A DNA stretch of 64,000 bases from Drechmeria coniospora (lineage: Eukaryota > Ascomycota > Sordariomycetes > Hypocreales > Ophiocordycipitaceae). Location of the stretch: NCBI RefSeq assembly GCF_001625195.1, contig NC_054389.1, positions 4,274,520 to 4,338,519 of the forward strand. Direction: 5' to 3'. Under the pieces are notes generated by a model. That model made no database searches. It was not told where the DNA came from and saw only the letters and a program-made list of their open reading frames with translations. Below are positions 36,661 to 50,400 of this stretch, in pieces. The position numbers were made by a program, and so were the translations under genes. Every line of letters begins with the position of its first letter. The first letter of the stretch is position 1.

Positions 36661-39600
36661 TGTAGCAGATCATCTCATCAAGGCTGCGGGCCACTTGCTC
36701 AATGGGAATGAGGCCAGGCCGTCCGTCGACACGGCAGGGGTGTCAAAGCCGTCGTCATAAAAGCGCGAGCGTGCAAGTTCTTGCTTGCAAGTAATTACTC
36801 CGTACGAGCGGAACGGATGACGAGCTGGAAGGAGAAGTTCTGCCATGGGCCCACCCCGCTCACACGCACCATCTCTCACTCAGCCTCCCTGCCTCTTCGA
36901 GGTTGACGACGAACGAGGGCATTCCAGTGGCAAGGCCGGACCTGGCTCCGCCGATGCATCAAGGCAAAGTCGACAAGGTGGTCTCCAAGACGCGAGTGTC
37001 GGGGCCGTGCAAGTGGCCGCCGCATGCTGATGCCTGATGGGTGGCGAGAGTGCGTCGTCCTTCGAGACGCAGAACAATATGCCTCTGGGGCTAGGAACGC
37101 CTCGCACCATGCGTTCCCAGGTGCTGGGTCGGCATGGCTGACCTCTCCCGTCGATGGCGCCGGCTCGAGGCGCGCTCGACACGGTCGGAAGGCAGCCACG
37201 CGGGTCGCGAATGGGCGCCCCCAGCGGCGCCAGGACATGTGAGGGGATGGCGATCAGTCAGTATTATTAGTTGCACGTCGGTTGGTCAGTCCCTGCCCGT
37301 CAGGCCCCGGACCCTGACAAGGGTCGATCTGGGGAGGGAGTCGCAGGACGGGCACTGGTCGGGAGAGGGGCCTGACCTGGCAGGGGTCTTGGACGCGAAG
37401 GCCGAGCTTGTGTTCAGGGAGGAATTGAACACCACCGACGGCAGCCTATCCGTACGTGTTCTTCCAGGCCTGAACGCGGGTACGGAGTACGGCGTGCGCT
37501 CTAGACTGTCGCGTACGTGTGCGTGCAATTACTTCTATCCGTAGGTACGGGTGCTGGCAAAACTCGCCTGCGTGACGGAGCACTCAAACAAAGTATGCGC
37601 ATGCACAAAAGTACCCGTCGCCGGGCTGTCATGCATGTCGGGTTGTCGTCTCGCGAATGTATGAATGGAATCCGGGGAAGTTGCTGGCGTGCGACCGCGA
37701 ACGGGGTCCTTCACGCGGTGCTTTCCACATCATCACTCTCCGCACGAGCGCAGCACGCCGGAGTGCACATGCGCGGCTGCAGTGTTCTGTAGGTACCCGA
37801 GCCCCGTCTACAGAGACGGCACGCTCACGCAAAAGACGGCTGGAAGGGGTCCGTTCGGGCCCATCGGCTGGTCGACAACGTGCGGAAGCTCCATCTGCCG
37901 CAACCACATGTACGTCACGTCGGTGCACGGTACTCCGCGAGCCAAGTACATGCGAGTGTCGACGAGAGAAGGGAGCGGGTCTCGAACCATCCAGGCCCGG
38001 CGAATGAAGCAAGGCAGGACCGGAGGGGGTCTGTATGGAATCATGCTCACTCGAACACTTGCCGTTCATGCGACCATCGACCAGGTCACCAACGTACTTT
38101 GTCGATTATCACCGCGGCACTCCGTCCTGACCGCTCAAGCATGCAGGTGTGCATGTATATGCGGTACACCTATAACATAGTAAGCATGCGTGCGTGCGTG
38201 CGATGCGTGCTCTGGTCGCATCGCATACCAGCTGTCTCGTCTGGGTTCGAGACAGCCGAGCATCGAAATGAAGGTTGAAAAAAGGGGGTTAACCCCAGCA
38301 GGGAGCCGAGGCATGACCGTCATGCTCGAGTGCTCGGGAGGACAGCACTCCGTACTTTTCATCCCACTATCCATCGATCCACGCACTCGCGTACATGTGC
38401 TCATACACCTCCTCTAGTAGCGTCTTGTCTTCAAGAGTGAGCCACGGTTGCGGCTGCATGACGAGTACAACGACGGGGTGGGGGCGCGCTCCCGATACGC
38501 AGCCGGAGCGTAGCGTCATGGACCACAGGGCCCCATCCGGCAGCAACCGAAGCACTCCACGCTCTCCCCCCCCCCAGGTTAGTACCGTACATGTACAGTA
38601 CGTACAAGTGCATTGCGGGGGGTACGGTGAGGTGATGGATGGATGGATGGAGAGATGGGCTCGGGAATGGGGGTTCCGCCATCGCCCATGGGACGTTGGA
38701 CCGGTGCATCCCGCCAGCGAGATCGACTACTCTGTCCGTCCCTGCAAGCCTTGGCTCGCCAGGTGACACTCTCCTATGCTGCTTGCTGCATTGACCGACG
38801 TGTTCCGTTCGACGACGACGGAACGTGCTGGTCCGGTGATGCCCAGATCAAGTGCACGCGACACCCCGACGGACGTGCACGTACGCATGCACTTTGGCGA
38901 ATATTGATGCATGCATGCATGGGTGACGCAAACCTGGGCCGCTAGCGGATGGACGTAGGGGAGGACCTTGGCATTTGACGTGACGAATCGCCGGTTCCAT
39001 CAACCAACCACGGCAACAGTGAGCACTACAGGTAGTGAGTGGTTAGCTTCGAGGCCGTACCGAACGAGTGCATCTTCCCACTCACGACTGTAGAATGTGA
39101 ACTTCCGCACCCGTAGGCAGGTCGGTGTATCTTGATCGGTTCTTGGCAGCAGGAGACACCCAGCAAGGACACAACGTATTTGCATGTACGGAGGGAGTCA
39201 ATGTTGACGCTCTCGAATCAACAGCAAAACGAGGGGAGGGGGTTACGGGTACGGGCACGAATTATCGCGGGCACTTTTCGGTGCTGCCTGCCGCGTTTCC
39301 TCCTTCAGCTGGACCATCCCGTGATGCAGTTGAATCGTCTCGATCGCGCCTGCCGATTCTCACCAAGGTGGGACCTGGAAGCTGGCATGGGCAGAGAGAG
39401 GGGGAACCTCGTTACGGATACTTGCAAGTACATGACTGACTGCATATTAATGCTACTTGAATGCAAGCATACCGCGAGTACGGATACATGCACTGCAAGT
39501 AGGACGCTGGGACGCACTGACGAGACGACCGACTTACTTCTTACCTGTTGCAAGCAGTGGATATAGCGGTTTCAGTGGATATAGCGGTACGGTAGCGCGA

Positions 39601-40560
39601 TGCACGCATCACTCATCGCGAGCGCACACAGTACACGTAGTTGTAGTACTCCGTGCTCGTGCAATACATGCATGTATGTATTCATACGGGCCGTCCTTGT
39701 GCGAGGCACTTGAACGACAGAAGATACGGAGCACTAGGCACGTAAAACGGCCAGGGACAGTGAATACAAGCGAATGCATGTAGATGGTACACGAGCAGTA
39801 CGGAACACGGTGTCGTAGGTACCTACAGTATACACCTGCGCACCTACATGTACATGTATGTATGTATACCGGGTTGCCCGTAGGCCCGCCTGCCTGCGGG
39901 ACGGAACCCAGCCATCGCGATCTCAGTGGGCGCAACATCCACGGATGCAGCCAGGAAGAGGAGGGCATTCCTCCCGCAGGCGTGCACGCAAGTGACAAGC
40001 AACAGGTGATGATATCGTTGGTGGCAGAGGCACGAACACGTGTGCCGAATACCTTGCATGCGCTTTTAGCACTGACAGTCCGACGGCTGAGGCGTCCCGG
40101 GTACTCGTGGCATGTTGTTGGCAGAGTTACTAGTGCTGAACGGCGGTGCCGAGGCGGTGCCGGATACCTGATTCTCGTCCGTCCACATGTGGCGGTTCAT
40201 GTTACATTGTGGTCGTGGTGTTCCGATGCAAGGTTGCGCATGTACCGAGTACTTGCTCCCTCGCGCGCCGGTACAAACAAATGCGTTATTGATTCAAGCC
40301 TTTCTCTCCAATGCCATGTACTTGTACATGCTACCTGGCATGATGACTCCGTACCACTCCGTACCAACCCGAGTTGGGACGGCTACGTGCCTAGTAGTAG
40401 TAGTGAGTACAAGGACGAAGCAGGTGCACCTAGTTGGTCGCCGAAGTGGAAGAAAAAAAAGGCAATGGCTGATGTTGGCTGCTTGGCTGCCGGGCTGCAA
40501 TCGGCGGCAGTCCGCATGGCTTCCTGTACTGTGCACCGATGAACGAAAACATGTGATGCT
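36661..40560. other. Gene-free stretch with simple repeats
   Basis: No supported gene. It contains a C10 tract (38566-38575), a GGAT run (38634-38652), GCGT runs near 38187-38210, and an 18-bp direct duplication at 39555-39589. GTAC words are present but thinner than in the neighbouring blocks. Confidence 0.5.
39555..39589 (+). repeat. 18-bp tandem duplication (two copies)
   Basis: CAGTGGATATAGCGGTTT at 39555-39572 is followed directly by a second, nearly complete copy. It is a small local duplication in non-coding DNA. Confidence 0.8.
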
Positions 40561-42850
40561 TCCTTTCTTCTCCCAGTCTGTACCTGGACATGACACTAGT
40601 AGGTACGGAGGACTCCGTACATGTAAAATGCATTTGAACTCTACTCAAGTACCATCATCTCTTGTCCACATACATATTACTTTACTGCGCTACTACATGT
40701 ACATGTACGGAGTACTTAGGCGTACAGTATACGTACTCCGCAAGTACTCTCTGTACAAGGACTTGAAATGCTTCCCAAGGGGCGCGGCAGGGACCACGAG
40801 CACCATCCGCCCCCCCCCAACCTCCACCCGCGCATCTTGGCTTGATCTACGGAGTAATTCTTTGTACTCCATACGGAGCACGGAGCGCGGAGCTCGGAGT
40901 ATTTCGGCTGGTTACCTGCGAACACTGGTATCTGAGATCACTCTGCATGTACGGAGTATGCACCATTGCCTATTTTCTAGAGTGACATGGAGTTGAGCGG
41001 GAGTGCTCTGGTCCTGAGGGCGGTATTATTACATGTGCAAGTATCGCGCACAGTATGTGAACAACCCACGTCCCGTCCGGGGTACCGACAAGTACATTAG
41101 AGCATACTTCCATGGCATGTCACGGTACTCGCACCGTTCCGTTGGAACGTACTGTGCTCCGTACACGTACTGGAGACACCCACCCATCATCTGCCCTTGG
41201 GAGCTCGTACTTACTTTCCGTACTCGAACGCTGCAGGGTGTACTCCGTACTCCGTATCACTTGCAGGTACAGTACGAAGTAATTACTTACTGCGCAAGTA
41301 TCGTGCGTGTACTTGCTGTGTAGTACATGTACAGCTAGGTGTGCCGTACTGTACGGGCAACATGGTGCGGTACAGTACATGCAAGAGCACTAACCTACAT
41401 TACGCACTAACCCGAAGCGCACCGACGAGAATAGCAAGCACACGGCACAATCTGGCCGTGCGTCTGTCATTGATCTGAGCGCATCCACAAAAATGTGAGT
41501 ACGTACAAATTCCAGCCAGTAGCGGGACTGCAAACGACAAGTCCGGTGCTCCGTACGTGTACAACTACAAGCAACGATACGGAGCACAAGTACACGCCCT
41601 AGCGCAAGCACAGCATGTACAAGCTCTTGTACATGCAAGTAGTACATGTGCATGCTCATTACCACTACATGTGCATGTACATGTACAAGTGTACAAGTAC
41701 TTAGCACGAGTATGCGCCCGCTACGAGTACGGAGTCCGGAGAAGATGGATGAATATCCACCTCTCCGTCACGCATCGGTGACCTGACCGATCCACCCAGC
41801 GCCCGAACTCACCCCTCTTGCCTGCGTTCGTTCGCCACTCCCACACACCCATCCATCCAGACCATGCCACCGCGACCACACCACGTCCCGGCCAGCAATT
41901 GGCAGCCCGTCCCTCCGTCGGCTAAGCTCCACGCTGAAGACGACGTGTGAGATGAAGGGAGTGGGTGGGACTACGTCAGCATCGACAAGTAACAGCAGGC
42001 ACGACAGCCACAGGACCGCTGTTGGGGAAAGGACTCATGGCCAGCGGAAAATTGGGGGGGGGGGGGAGGGGGGGAGGCGGACGAAGGTAGCAACAGCGAA
42101 AGGTTGTCAACGTGCCTGCCCCCGGCGAACGACGAGAGCAGCCTAACAGTTTAGCAGCGAGACGCAGAAACATGCACGCACCAGCGTCCCAAGGCACGCA
42201 CACGCACACGAACATGCACACGAACACGCACAATCACGTACTTGTACCAAGTACATACATCGTACGCCGCGACGAATGCAGGCCATCCTGGCTCCCCTCC
42301 CCTCCCTCCCCCCCCCCCGTCATCCCATCCCAGGGGATGGTCGCCAGCGCGGCCAACGGGTACCACCACGAGTGCAGATACAAGTGCGAGCTGAACGGAG
42401 AGGGATACCACCGCATGCAAGCAAGTACACATGTACTCCGCCCCAATACGCGATAGTACCCGTAACCCGGCTTTCCTCAACCGTGTTGTTGGTTCGAGCT
42501 CGACTGACATGTACACCGACAAGCAACGGGCAACAAAGCAAGTGCGTGCGCGGCATCCAAGTGCGCTGTACGGAGTACTTGCACGTGAGCTCTGCCCACG
42601 AGGTATTTGGACGCGAATGACCTGCCGCTACCTGCGTGTACTTTGAGGCAGCGCGGACGGGAGCGTACGTGACCGAGTACACGCATGTACAGTACGTGCG
42701 TGTGTACAGCTTGTGTACGGCGTGTGCACAGCGTGTGTACAGTACTCCGTACCGTTCTGAGCACCACCCTGCCGTACGGTACGGTACGGTCGGTACGATA
42801 CGTGCAAGTGAGTAATAGTACGAGAACGAGTCCAGATAACACAACCCCTG
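40561..42850. repeat. GTAC-word-saturated block with GTACATGTAC steps
   Basis: Very dense TGTACATGTAC, TACTCCGTAC and GTACTTGTAC words, notably at 40590-40760, 41030-41380, 41500-41740 and 42530-42820. G- and C-runs occur at 42054-42075 and 42308-42318, with a CACGCACACG-type run near 42196-42236. No gene is supported. Confidence 0.65.
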
Positions 42851-45072
42851 CCATGGCCAAGGTCGGGTCCTCCTCAGCCCTTCGGAGCTAGTAGTTTGTT
42901 AGTCTGACCTTAGCAGAGACCCCGTCGCAAGCCTCCCCCATGGCTGCCATGCCCCATCAGAGCCGCTAGCATGCTGGTCTCCCCCAGGACACCCCACCCC
43001 CCTCCCCCCCATATCCCCCCCCCCCCTTCCCCTAACGCAGCCCCAGCCGGCAGAAAGAGGCTCGCCAAGTCGCATATCGACTAGCAGGTTGCAGCTGCGT
43101 CGTGTGTACCCCGACGGGCGAGAGACAAGGCCGGGCCCCTGGAGGTGCGAAAAGTGGGAAGCAGGAAGCGGAAAGTACCAAGTGATGGACGGGAATACAG
43201 ACGTATACATATATACTACATGGCGTCGTCTGCGTGCTCCGGTCGCAACATCCCGACGAGACGACAGGCAAGACACGGAGACGCACGCTACCCTCTCTCC
43301 CTTTGAACGAAAACAGCACGAGCACGGGTGGCCGACGCGAACACGTACTCGTCCGGCCGCATTGCATGCAGATACAGACAGACACGAACCCGACCCGAGT
43401 ACAGCGAGCAAGTCACGGCAGCCAAGCCAGGTACATCCGTCGGCGGCGTCGAAGGCAACGACAACCGTCTCTGCCTCGTCAGCTAGGGAATCCACCACAA
43501 AACAAGAACAAACACGGCGCCTACGAACCTTAAAACCGTCCCTCTCCGGGTCCCTCGCCGCCTCTCCCCCAAGGACGCAGGCGCACGTCTCGCTCACCAC
43601 GGCGACGGGGCCATCGCTGCCTCGCTAACCCACCTGGCCGGCCTGCTGCCCGCCCACCTGCCCGGAGGCCTGCGACCTGTCCGGCGAGGAGGAGGAGGAA
43701 ACGGCCTCGGGGGGTGACGAGTGAAGGACGGAGAAGCTTGTGCCTATTCCTGAAGCGTCCGATCAACTTCTGCATCGGCCGGGCCAGCGTTGGTGGTATT
43801 GTCTCGTGTGCGCAGCAAACGGGTGAGTGGGTTCGTTCTAGGCTCTCCTACCGCATTAAGCTTTGGGCCTAGACGATACTGGGAGCAAGCTCGTCCGTTG
43901 GGCCACCTCGAACCTCGACGAGAAAGCTGCCTTTGCTTGTTTGGATTTTCGCTCTTGCCTGCATACGGCAACGACGACTACGAGGACGGACAGAAGCAGA
44001 GAGAGAGAGCAGACGGCTGCGCGAGCGACCAAGAGCCTGCGAGCGAGGACGTACGAGAGCGACAGCATTGCCGTAGCCTCTGGCCCCGGCTCGACACGAC
44101 ACTCGACCGATCCTGTGCCAGCCAGCCCACTACGCTGAAGGCAAGGCCTAGTCGACCATTTCGCGACGTGCTGCTAATACCTGCTACCTGCTACTTGCTA
44201 CTCGCTACTCGCTGCCAGCAGCTGCTGCCGGCTACCTACGAGCTACTTGGTTCCTCCCTACTCACTCTACTCTACCCTCCTAGTCCCCTCGACCCTCTAC
44301 CCTCTACCTCTACCCTCTACCTCTGCCCTCTCTCTCTCTAGCTTCCTACCTCTTCCTGGAATCGTTCATTCCTTCCGCCTCTTCCCTACTTACTTCTTCC
44401 TTCCATCCTTGCTTCCTTCCTACCTTTCTTACCCTTTCCACCGTACCTTCCCACCTTGCCTCCTTCCCTTCTTCCTATCCCTCGCAGCCTCACCCATCCT
44501 GCCTCGTTGGCCTTGGCTTCCTCGTCCTCCATCCCGTCCTCCTCCCACGCAACCAACCTTGGGACGCAAACCTGACGGGACGAAGAGGAGGCAAAAGACG
44601 CAAAAGCCTGGTCCCTGTCGAAGGAACGTGGCGAACAACGGCCGCCGACAACCGTGCTGCCAAAGACGGTCCCCCATCCCAAGAAGACGGGTCGTTTGAC
44701 GGCGCCGTCGCCCATCTGCGCCATCTGACGCCCTCGTCGACTGGAGGAGCAAGCCTCGTCTACCACTCGACCGTGGCCGTCTCCCCCGCCACCCCTCTCG
44801 GTTTGGCACTCGCCGCCAGACGCACAACGCCGTTGCCAACGCCTCCGCCTTCGGCCCATCCGTCATCCATCATCCAACATCCAACATCCATCGTCCCATC
44901 ATCCATCATCCACCGGTCCGTCGACTTCCATTCCATCCTCCGCCATCGTCGTAGGCATCTCGGTCGTCGACATCACGCTCCGGCATCGTCCCACGCTTGA
45001 CTTGGCTCGTCGCCCTTTGCCGCCATCGGCCCTCTGTCGTCTCCGTCAACGGTGCTCGCTCCGCGTGACAGG
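42851..45072. promoter_or_regulatory. Upstream region and long pyrimidine-rich leader of the FlbC-like gene
   Basis: No coding region is supported. A C12 tract is at 43015-43026. From about 44190 to 44550 the plus strand is strongly C/T-rich with CCCTCTACCTCTA-type imperfect repeats, and ATCC-rich repeats follow at 44866-44910. Developmental regulators in fungi often have long 5' leaders, and this layout fits that. No transcription start can be placed. Confidence 0.45.
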
Positions 45073-46096
45073 ATGGAAGTCTCGTCAAACTTTACGCCGC
45101 GTCGGCAGCCGTCCAACTCGCTGCCGACCTTCTCCCTCCCCCAGAACAACGCCATGCTGGCGCCTCACTTCTCCAACCAGCCTCGCACGGCACCCGGGGC
45201 CGCGTCTCAGGTAGCCATCGACCCCTACGCCCACTCGCGACCGCCGAGCAGCCCGAGCTTCTACGCCTCGAGCAACGCGCAGCAGTCCAACTACTACACG
45301 ACGTCGAACGCGCCGCAGCAGGCGGCCTACCCGTCGAGCGCGTCGCAGCCGTCGAGCTACTACACGACGTCGACGAACCAGCAGCAGTCGGGCTACCACC
45401 CGTCGTCGACGACGCCCCAGCAGTCGAGCTTCCCCGCCACGACGCCGCAGCAGTCGAGCTTCCCGTCGTACGCCTCGCACGGCTCGGCCTCGCCCACGGG
45501 CACCGACCACGGCTCGCGCATGGGTTCCATCTCGGGACCCCACGGCGGCATGGCGCCTCCCCAGCCCTCGTACGGACGCTACGGCGGCTACCCTCAGATG
45601 TCGCCGACGCTCGGCGGACCCGTCATGTCCAACATCCACCAGCCCGGCGCCCAGATGTCGGTGATGCCCGGCATGGGCATGCCCGCCGGCTACCCGGGCC
45701 ACGGCATGATGTACGGCCACCACGGCCAGCCGCAGCCACAGTCGGAGCGGCCCTTCAAGTGCGACCAGTGCACGCAGTCGTTCAGCCGAAACCACGACCT
45801 GAAGCGCCACAAGAGGATCCACCTGGCCGTCAAGCCATTTCCGTGCAACTACTGCAGCAAAAGCTTCTCGCGCAAGGACGCGCTCAAGGTAAGCACGTCG
45901 CCTCGGGTCAAAAAAGACGCGTCGGACGGAACCGGCGACACGGGACAGCTGGCTAATGACGCCGCCACAGAGACATCGCCTCGTCAAGGGGTGCGAGAAT
46001 AAGGCCAGCGAGAACGCCGCCGGCGGCGAGCGACCCGACGCCGACCGGGCAGCCGACGCCGACGACGCTCGCTCGCCCACCACCAAGGACCCGTAA
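45073..46096 (+). CDS. C2H2 zinc-finger transcription factor, FlbC-like (conidiation)
   Basis: A putative nuclear DNA-binding regulator, 313 residues. Exon 1 is 45073-45888 and exon 2 is 45971-46096; the 82-bp intron is in phase 0 and cuts the second finger after Lys272. The N-terminal 225 residues are Ser/Gln/Pro/Tyr-rich with repeated PQQSSFP and SYYTTS blocks, followed by a Met/Gly-rich stretch, probably an activation region. Finger 1: Cys230, Cys233, His246, His250. Finger 2 uses Cys258, Cys261, His274 and Cys280 (C2HC, ending RLVKGC). The linker HLAVKPFPC and the RLVKGC ending are what I remember of FlbC, which activates brlA in Aspergillus. The C-terminus after the fingers is short. The start is the first ATG in frame. 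Naming as FlbC rests on finger sequence alone. Confidence 0.85.
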
Positions 46097-49000
46097 GGGA
46101 CCCGGCGGGCGACAGGAAAAGGGGTTTCTTGGGCGACGGGGCGGGCGGCGGCGCCGTCCCGGGTCAGCGGGTGCGCGTCGTCCGCAGCCGGCACGAAGCC
46201 TGCCATTTTATCTTTCTTTCTTTTCCTTTTCAGGCCGAGGGGGGGGGATTCTCATTTTTCCTCGACCCCTCACTCGTCCTCCAACACCGACTGCCTCTCG
46301 TTCCGTCGTTTGTGACTTGCTTTTTTTGCGCAGCGTGCGTCCAAAGTCAGTCGGCCGGTCGGCCATCAGACCAGCCCCAACCACTGCGCACCACTGGCGC
46401 AGCAGAGGAAAGTTCCAGCCGGCGACGCTAGTGAGGTTGGACGTGGCGCGGCCTGGCGCAACGTGGTGGGGGTCGTGTGGCGCTGGCTGGGCTTGCTGGC
46501 GGGCGGGCGAGGCGCGCGCGCGTGCGGCGGGCGGTGGAGCCTCGAGTTCCCCCCTCGACGGCGGCGGAGCGAAGGGTTACATGGCGTGTGGGCACGGAAA
46601 GCTTGAATGCGGACGGACACGGACGGATCTGAATCGGAATCCACTCCATGGGATGGAGTTTGGCGGTTGTTCGGTTGGCTATTTCGGTTGCGCTTCTGGC
46701 TTTGCAATTTCTAATGAATGCTTTCATGCGCCTCGCCCGGCCTCGCGAGGAGGACTCGCGGGCGCAGCGTGCCTCGATCTAGGTGTAGGTACAGACGAAA
46801 ACATGTACTCGTTGACGATGCCGCCTGCTCGCAGCACGCTTTGTGGTCTCTGACGGGTGCTGACCGGCCAGCGCGGCGCTTCCAGCTCGACATGCTGCTT
46901 ATCCGTCTGCTTGTTCCTCGGAGGAGCATGCGGCATGCGTGGCCGAGTGCCGCCGGGGATGATGGTAGAGACCGAGTGCAACGCAGCGACGAGCGACAAA
47001 CATGTTCGAGTTTGCGTTCTCGAATCCCGAGTTCCCGGTCGAGGCTCCAGCAGAGCAAGGATGCCCGTCCGGGGGGTGCGGCGACGAGCATCGAGGAGCT
47101 TGTCATCGAGGAGCTCGTCATCGAGCCGACCTTTTCACCCCACCGGTCGGTACGGCCGTGCCGCGACCACCCAGGCGTACGGCGGCTGTGCTTGGACCGA
47201 CGGCACGCAAGCTTGGTACGTCGGACCGCATCGTGCACGGTTTTGCAGCACCTGGACAGGTCCGAATGCTCGGCACAGCGCAGCCGCCGGTGGCATCGGC
47301 CGTCTCGCGGGATCACTCGATGGCACGGCCACGGATGGGATTGGTTCCCGGGAATCTGCTCGTCAAGGCGTGTCCGTATTAGCATTCGCTCGCATCCAGC
47401 CATGGACCGCAGCCGCCATGGCTGAGTGTTCCGGCCCCAAAGGACCCCTTCTCCCTCCCCTTGCCGCTCGTATTCCTGCCATCCGTTCTTTTACGCTTTC
47501 CTCCTCATCCGCGCGCGCACGGGAATCGGTGCGGCGGCGTCTCATGGCCCCATTCTCGTTCCTCGGCACCGACATCCTCTGCCACGGTGGCTACCGGGCT
47601 GCAGACGCCCGGCGCGGGTCCCACGCTCGACGACGCCCAAGGTACGGCCGAGCCAAAGGTGTCAAGCACGGCGAGTGGAGTCGTCGGTACGGACGGAACG
47701 GGTTGCTCATGGTTACTTCAGTCCAACGTCGTACCCAGGTACAGATGCGGCGACGGGCGTGATGCAACACCTGTCGGCGTAGACAGGTAGCACGTCGGTG
47801 CGTCCGTGGCCACGCACGCCACAGCCATCTTGTTGATGTACTCGTACGCGTGCGCCCACTCGCCCGAACTTCCCCTGACCCCCATTGACTTTACAGGCAC
47901 CAGAGTAGGAGGCTGTGGCGATCATGCCGGCCGGCGGCTGGCCAAGTTTGGCTCCGAGAGAGCCGAGAGAAAGGTCAAACGCGCGCATGCACAAGGTGTA
48001 CAAATAGAGCACAAGTACGATCGAAGCACGGTACAAGTGTCATGCAAGTAAAGTACAACGTCAACGCAAGCCCACAACAAAAGTGCAGTGTCGGTGTGGT
48101 GCTGTACAAGTGCCATGCCATACCAACGGTACAGGTACGGTGCAAGTATGCGTGTGTCGAGTGGTGGACCGGGCGTCCGTGGTGCCGTCGGGCAAGACAT
48201 GCACCTGGCGCTCGAGACCCCTTTCGAGGCAGCGCCGTCTGCCTCCCATCCGTACGCGTATCGGCTCGCCTGCACTGCGAATCCGTGACGGCTCTCCACG
48301 TCTTGGTTGACCTTTGCGTGCGTGGCTGGGTGGGTGCACGAGGCGACGGCTTCAGGCCCGGGCGTTTGCTGAACCTGGACTCGCAGGGTGAATTCATGCT
48401 ATGTATAGACCGATGTCTGGATGCGTGTCTGCAAACCCTACCATCGACGCCGTGACCCGGATAGGAAAAGACCCGCTCTCGGCACGAGCTTCCGACGCCG
48501 TGATCGCGGCGCACAGCAGAGGTAGGAGAAGCAAATGGGTCGCACGGCGGAGAGGGGAAGGACAGAGGAACAGGAGAGGAAGAGGGCGCGGGCGAGCACT
48601 CCCCGTGACGACCAATATTGGCCCATCCAGGGCAGGGGGGTGGGAAATGGAGAGGGGCTGCATGTGCAGACACAAGCCGTGTGTTTCAACACCCAGCTCG
48701 GCGGGATAATGATGACGACGATGACGAGGAGGGATGGTGGTGTCTGGGGTCTTGGGGCCTTTAGCCGGCATCTTGTCACTTTTTGTCCTTTTTGCGTCGG
48801 GGCATGCTTGGTGGTGAAAGGGGTCTGGGTGCGTGTGCATGCGTATATGCATTGTTGCCAAAGTATGTATGCATTCATACTGTGATGGGTAGACAGACAT
48901 ATTCCGCATGCGAGCAAAAAACTACATGATGCGCCTGTAGACGCCCATCCCCTCGAACGAGATTTGGGTGGGGAAGCACGAATACGGCCAAGGAAGAATG

Positions 49001-49538
49001 CTGGTCAGGGCGGGCCCGTGCAATGGATCATCTCGATCTGTTCTGTTCCGGGGGTTCAATATTCTTTGAACGACGGCGATTTCGGCGTCGCACGCTTCCT
49101 CTCGCGGCTGACACCGACTTTTGGTGCGACGGCAGGCGAGACAGGCGCACCTCGTCGTCCGTCAGCCCGTCAGACGCATTCGATGCGCGTACATGTGCCT
49201 ACCCAGGGCTGAAGTGCTCCCTGTCGACGCCGGCGACGACGGTGGTGTGCTCGTGCTCATGCTCATGCGGCGTGCTGTGTTGGTTTGCCTCGATCGTAGG
49301 TCACGGTGACGGGGCCCGGCAGATTCGTCATCCATCACCTCCAGGGCCCCCTCCCCCTGCAGCCGTCACCGGGGCCGCCGCCGCGAGTACCGTTTCATCT
49401 TCCGTGCTTAGTCGTCGTCGAAATAGACTTGGGGCGGATAGGCGCATCGCGTATGGAGACGCCGCCTGCCGGGTACTGAGGTGGCCGACGACTGACTTGA
49501 CCAAGTCGACGACGTCGGGGTGGACGGAAGGGGAGGGA

Positions 49539-49555
49539 GGGGGGGGGGGGGGGGG
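49539..49555 (+). repeat. G17 homopolymer
   Basis: Seventeen consecutive G residues, preceded by GGGAGGGA, in non-coding DNA. Confidence 0.9.
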
Positions 49556-50000
49556 CATATGAACCGGCTTGACGCTGCAGATGCGCACTCGCACAAGCAC
49601 GAGCAGCGCCACGGGTTGTCGTTTTCGGCCACCCGCAGAAGTTTCTCCCCCCCTGCCCCTGAGATGTCTGACTGTCGGACCGCGAGAGGAAGCCGGTTGT
49701 AGGTGGCGGTCTGACGAGAACGGGATGCCGTCGATCGGGATGGCTGGCGGTCTAGCCACGATGTGCATGCTCGTCATGTACGGGTACTTGCTCGACGCAC
49801 GCGTATGTGCGTCCGTGCGTGTGGTTCTTTTCTTCGTTACTTACACACAAGTTGGTGTTTGTTCGCGAGAAGTGGCATGGAAGTGTCTGAGGACGGCCTG
49901 CTCGAGCGGTGGCCGATCAACGGACCGATGGGGGGGCCGCGCGGACGGGTGGGGGGACCAGGCGATCCGATCCGATTGTGCTAACCGCATTCGCTCGTCA

Positions 50001-50032
50001 GGAACGATGGGTGGAGGAACGATGGGTGGAGG
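50001..50032 (+). repeat. 15-bp tandem duplication
   Basis: GGAACGATGGGTGGA occurs twice back to back. It is a small local duplication with no coding context. Confidence 0.8.
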
Positions 50033-50268
50033 CTCTGTCCCTGCGGACTCCCTGCCATGGCTGGATGGAGGGACAGGGATGGTGAATGGGCGGGTCTTCT
50101 GTGGTTGTGTATGTACAGTACTTGAGTAAGTACAGCACGGAGTACAAGTACTTGCGCCTGCAGACTTACATGTACAGTAATTACATGTAATTGACTTGGT
50201 ACGTGTAGCAAGTCCGTCCGTCATGTGTAGCACTTTGCAGCACATATACGTACTGAATCCAGTATGAA

Positions 50269-50400
50269 TGCGTGAGTGCGTGAGTGCGTGCGTGCGTGCG
50301 TGCGTTGTGCATGTTTGTTGTGCGTGATTTGCGTGCGTGCGTGTGCGTGTTGTTGTGTGTGATTTGCATGCTTGCGTGTTTGTTGTGCGCCATGTGCCTG
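50269..50400 (+). repeat. GTGC/TGCG-rich simple repeat
   Basis: Imperfect run of GTGCGTGC and TGTGCGTG units, interrupted by ATTTGCGTG-like segments. It resembles decayed tetranucleotide repeat DNA. Confidence 0.75.

Noticed and set aside
45085..46206. 373-codon open frame on the minus strand
   Set aside because: Antisense to the zinc-finger gene; Arg/Val/Gly-rich and domain-free.
46711..48673. Several 200-300-codon frames on both strands
   Set aside because: They overlap each other in opposite strands and reflect high GC with few stops; none has a domain or coherent introns.
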